In this document: positions 61,035 to 64,000 of the stretch, piece by piece
How the letters are laid out: each line of letters begins with the position of its first letter
How positions within the stretch are numbered: the stretch's first letter is position 1
DNA from: Tigriopus japonicus
Lineage: Eukaryota; Arthropoda; Copepoda; Harpacticoida; Harpacticidae
Length of the DNA stretch: 64,000 nucleotides
Direction of reading: 5' to 3'
Assembly: GCA_010645155.1 (NCBI GenBank)
Contig: CM021315.1
Location: 1,539,797-1,603,796, forward strand
Translations under genes and position numbers: made by a program
Notes under the pieces: generated by a model
The model's database searches: none
What the model saw: the letters and a program-made list of their open reading frames with translations, nothing else
What the model was told of the DNA's origin: nothing

Positions 61035-62058
61035 GATTCAATCCCTTGGTCGCTACAATTTGGCAATCCTATGAGAGTGTGGCTCCAAAATGGTTGGTCC
61101 TTGCGTGTCTGGATTGATCTGGTTCGACCTGAACTTGAAGGTCGGTCGGCCGGTCTTTAAAGTCGGGACCCAGCCCAACTCAATGTCCTCGCTCGGCTAG
61201 GGACGGACCTTGTCCCGCTCGTGGATCACGAAAGATCGGTCGATTACTTGTCGAGAGAACAATTCTCGAGAGAAACATACAGATTACGAAACAATCTTCT
61301 TCAGCGAGTCTTCATTCAGGGGACTTCATTCAGGCCAGAAACAACAAACACACATGCTTTTCGGTCAGGGTTGCCAAGGAGAAAAAGCTTGAAAGTCAAA
61401 AATTGGCAGCGAATGAAGGAGTGCTTGCTTGTAGCACGAACATTGTACTCCTAGAGACATACTGTACATCATATCGAATTCTTATTTATTGATGATGTTC
61501 CCTTTTTAAGAATATTTGATGAATGATGTTATGAATCTCTTTTTCTTAGACGACTGATTTCGACAAACCAGTCGCTCTGGATGCTAACTAGCAAACCTCT
61601 TCATGGAAAGTATGGATGATGGGTACTGGACTCTTCGGGGCCTACGAGACTTGTCGCCAGAAAGTACGTTCTACGGAACCTCTGTAGCGCCTCAATTCTG
61701 ATCCAATTATTATTCATCCAATGAACTATTTTTGCCAAATATCTTTATCGAGATTAGGTTTCAGATTTGGTCAAAGTGGGAACTTGAAATTGCAATGAAT
61801 CGAGCTGACAATTCGAATCCCAAAATTAGGAAAAGGATTAAGTTTGAGCTGAGGTCAAAGTTAGTTTTATGAATTTCAAATCCGCATTCATGTTTTTGGC
61901 ATTCTACTGCGGTTAAGTATTTTTTGTCTTATTTCATTGAAAACTTATGGAACAAAAATGTCAGGCTCCATCTAGAAAGTTACAAATTGTGGTAATCTCA
62001 AGAGAGAAATGTGTTCCTAAGCATGGGACAAATAGGTCATATGAGTGCGTATATTTTT
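61035..62058. other. Intergenic region between DNAJA3 and MCM8
   Basis: DNAJA3 promoter and 5' UTR are expected just right of 61034, and the MCM8 3' UTR at the right end. AT-rich after 61400. No other gene is supported. Confidence 0.55.
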
Positions 62059-64000
62059 TCAGAATTCAACAGTAAGCAATTGATAGGATTTTGATGATTT
62101 TTTTAGTAGGTACCCTTGAGTGTTTAAAGACGTGAGAAAGTCATAGAAATTTGCTACTTGCGCTCCACACCCTGCCAGAATGGACTTCATTTCCTCAACG
62201 GAAAACACCTCTTTCCGCAACATATTGGCTCGTTTTTGCAACGCGCTCACAAACTTTTTGGCCGCGCCACGGGTTGACATGCCCGAACCATTGAGGTTTC
62301 GGGAGAAATCGAGCACTCCATCTCCGTCCGAATATGTGTCAATCATACTGGCTCGCATGATCTCAACCACGTCACGAGCATCTTGCTCAGTGGCCTCTTC
62401 TCGCAGCTCCACTTTAGCTCGAGCCTCCGTCAAACGCTTTAGGGACTCCAATTGACGAAGAGTTATCGGCATCGACTCGGAAGCGTGATATTGTTGTCGA
62501 AGTTCGACGTAAAATTCCTGGAGAATTTGACAAGCTCCAGGGGTGAGTTCGGGCGAAACATATTTCCGGGCATAGGCAATGTATTTCCGTAGCATGTCGT
62601 GTCCAATGGGTTGGATCGTTTCTCGCGGATGTTTTCGGAGTCTCTCTATCAGAGTGGCATCTTCAGGGACCTGATCTAACTGAGCGGTACCACCCAGACC
62701 CATCATGGTAGGACAATCATCGGTGGGCTTAGGTCCTGTATTGTTTTGATGTAGCTTCATAATATGCTCTGACAGGAACTGATCCATCTCCTCGTTTGGT
62801 TTATCGATCAAAATGAAGACGAGATCAAAGCGTGAAAGCAAGGCCGGATTGAGCTTTAGGTTTTCCGATACCGTTTTGGCTTTGTTGTAGTGTCCACCCA
62901 CTGGATTGGCCGCCGCTAGCACACCCGTGCGTGCGGGCAGAGAACAAACTACCCCGGCCTTGGCAATGGAAATGGATTGTTGCTCCATGGCTTCCAAAAG
63001 AGCCTGATATTGAGAGCTCATCTTGTCAAACTCGTCGATGCAACAGCACCCTAAAACAAAGGAGAGTTTTTTAAATATGCCTGGACTTGGAAGCGGCTTG
63101 TCGTTCGATCGTTTCTTACCTTGATCGGCCAAAACCAATGCTCCCGCCTCTAAGGCAAAATCATTGCCCGCTTCCTTTGAAAGCGTCACAGTGAGGCCTG
63201 AGGAGGTTGTGGTATTGCCTGTTACGAATACACCCCGAGGAGCCACACTCACACAACTTGTGAGCATTTGAGATTTGCCAAGTCCGGGATCGCCAACTAC
63301 GAGAATCTGAGGATGATAAAAAAAAAAAATGTGCCATTAAATTTAATAAACACAATTTCAAGCCATACTGGTGGAATGAATCATACGTGAGGGTCCCCAC
63401 GGACAGATAGAGATGACTTTTCACCCTGATTGCGATTGGTTCCACCGAATAACCCAAGGATGAAGCCGGCTTTCACCAGGTCGTGGCCATAAATGGATGG
63501 ACATAGCGAATGGACGACTAACTTGAAGATCTGGTGATCAAAAGCGTGAATTTCGCGTACTAACGAGTAATCATCCAAAGTAAACTCGATCCCGGCGTGA
63601 CTTGAGCGGTCCCGACCACTTCGCGAGGATTTGGCGTTCTGAATGCATAGAGCGTGTAGATACAACTGAAACATGAAACGGTCTTTGCCGGCGCCTCTCT
63701 CCATGACATTGGCATTTTTGACCACACCCGTGAGCGTGATCACGTCTCCGGGGACAGCGCAATCACACAGGTCCTCGGTCAACTCACTTTCGATCGTCCT
63801 AGGTACACGCCCACTCTCGTGTTGAACAATCTCTTGCACTCGTATGGTCTGACGATCCACGGTAATGGTCTGACGATGGGATCGCAATGGTGAAAATCGA
63901 CGACCCCGACAAGCCGCACCCGGGCATCGAATGGGCTCAAGGTATTTGCCGTAGGGCTGGTACACCGATTGCACGCCTTGACACGTAAGGCATTTGAAGG
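62059..64000 (-). CDS. MCM8: MCM8 DNA helicase, 3' part (5' end off the window)
   Basis: Three exons of the 3' part: the 5'-most visible runs from the window edge to 63387, then 63306-63120 and 63050-62059. The upstream exon covers the OB/zinc region (FKCLTCQGVQSVYQPYG, CPGAACRGRRF, RTIESELTEDLCDCAVPGDVITLTGVVK). Walker A is GDPGLGKSQML and Walker B is CCCIDEFDKM. EQQSISIAKAGVVCSLPARTGVLAAANPVGG and LSRFDLVFILIDKPNEE follow, and the end is GYLLKKSSKSYQL. GNTTTSSGLTVTLSKEAGNDFALEAGALVLADQG is specific to MCM8 rather than MCM2-7. By family knowledge MCM8 works with MCM9 in homologous recombination. The 69-bp intron 63051-63119 has no stop and keeps the frame, so an intron-retained reading is also open. 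The N-terminus lies beyond 64000. Confidence 0.93.

Overview
This is eukaryotic nuclear DNA. Genes are split by GT-AG introns, proteins are animal-type, and there is one assembly gap (N run 21050-21295). The PKN kinase N-terminus and body read closest to arthropod PKN. Compact multi-gene strings with splice-acceptor-like sequence just before the downstream start codons, plus many short DNA-transposon remnants, suggest a crustacean. My best guess is a copepod, possibly Tigriopus-like, but this is an inference and not a species call.

Layout, left to right. (1) 1120-4675 (+): nine-exon fatty acid transport protein (SLC27A/FATP). (2) 6006-9439 (-): seven-exon golgin-97 (GOLGA1) with a C-terminal GRIP domain; one intron carries a hAT-like element. 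(3) 11144-14148 (-): four genes packed head to tail: METTL25/RRNAD1-like methyltransferase, MOZART-like gamma-tubulin adaptor, POLE4 and XRCC4. The gaps are about 78, 6 and 47 bp, which looks like an operon. (4) about 16.3-41.2 kb (+): a very long protein kinase N (PKN) gene with 13 coding exons encoding three HR1 repeats, a C2-like domain and an AGC kinase. The intron inside the kinase domain holds an intronless, antisense Cdc42-like Rho GTPase. (5) 44473-46485 (+): PIGX, tail to tail with eIF2B-beta (46617-47777, -). (6) 47.9-51.2 kb: a transposon-rich stretch with an insertion element, a foldback element, two hAT MITEs and a broken C2H2 zinc-finger gene. (7) 51404-54596 (-): a second tight string. 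Two IMP-type mitochondrial inner membrane peptidases overlap by ATGA, and ITFG2 follows 25 bp later. (8) 54.9-58.9 kb: a second, apparently identical copy of the insertion element, a diverged 200-bp repeat pair and a long hairpin. (9) RNASEH2C (+), DNAJA3/Tid1 (-) and the 3' part of MCM8 (-), which runs off the right edge.

Most genes are single-copy housekeeping genes: lipid uptake, Golgi tethering, GPI anchor synthesis, translation initiation, mitochondrial proteostasis, KICSTOR signalling and DNA maintenance. The unusual content is architectural. There are two candidate polycistronic units, one with a bacterial-style stop/start overlap joining two related peptidases. A GTPase of an effector-relevant family lies inside an intron of a Rho-effector kinase. 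At least five non-autonomous hAT-type elements have recognisable terminal repeats and target duplications. A roughly 590-bp mobile element is present in two copies with different target duplications, one of them inserted into a perfect 21-bp palindrome. All spliced models were built by eye; summed exon lengths are multiples of three in every case.
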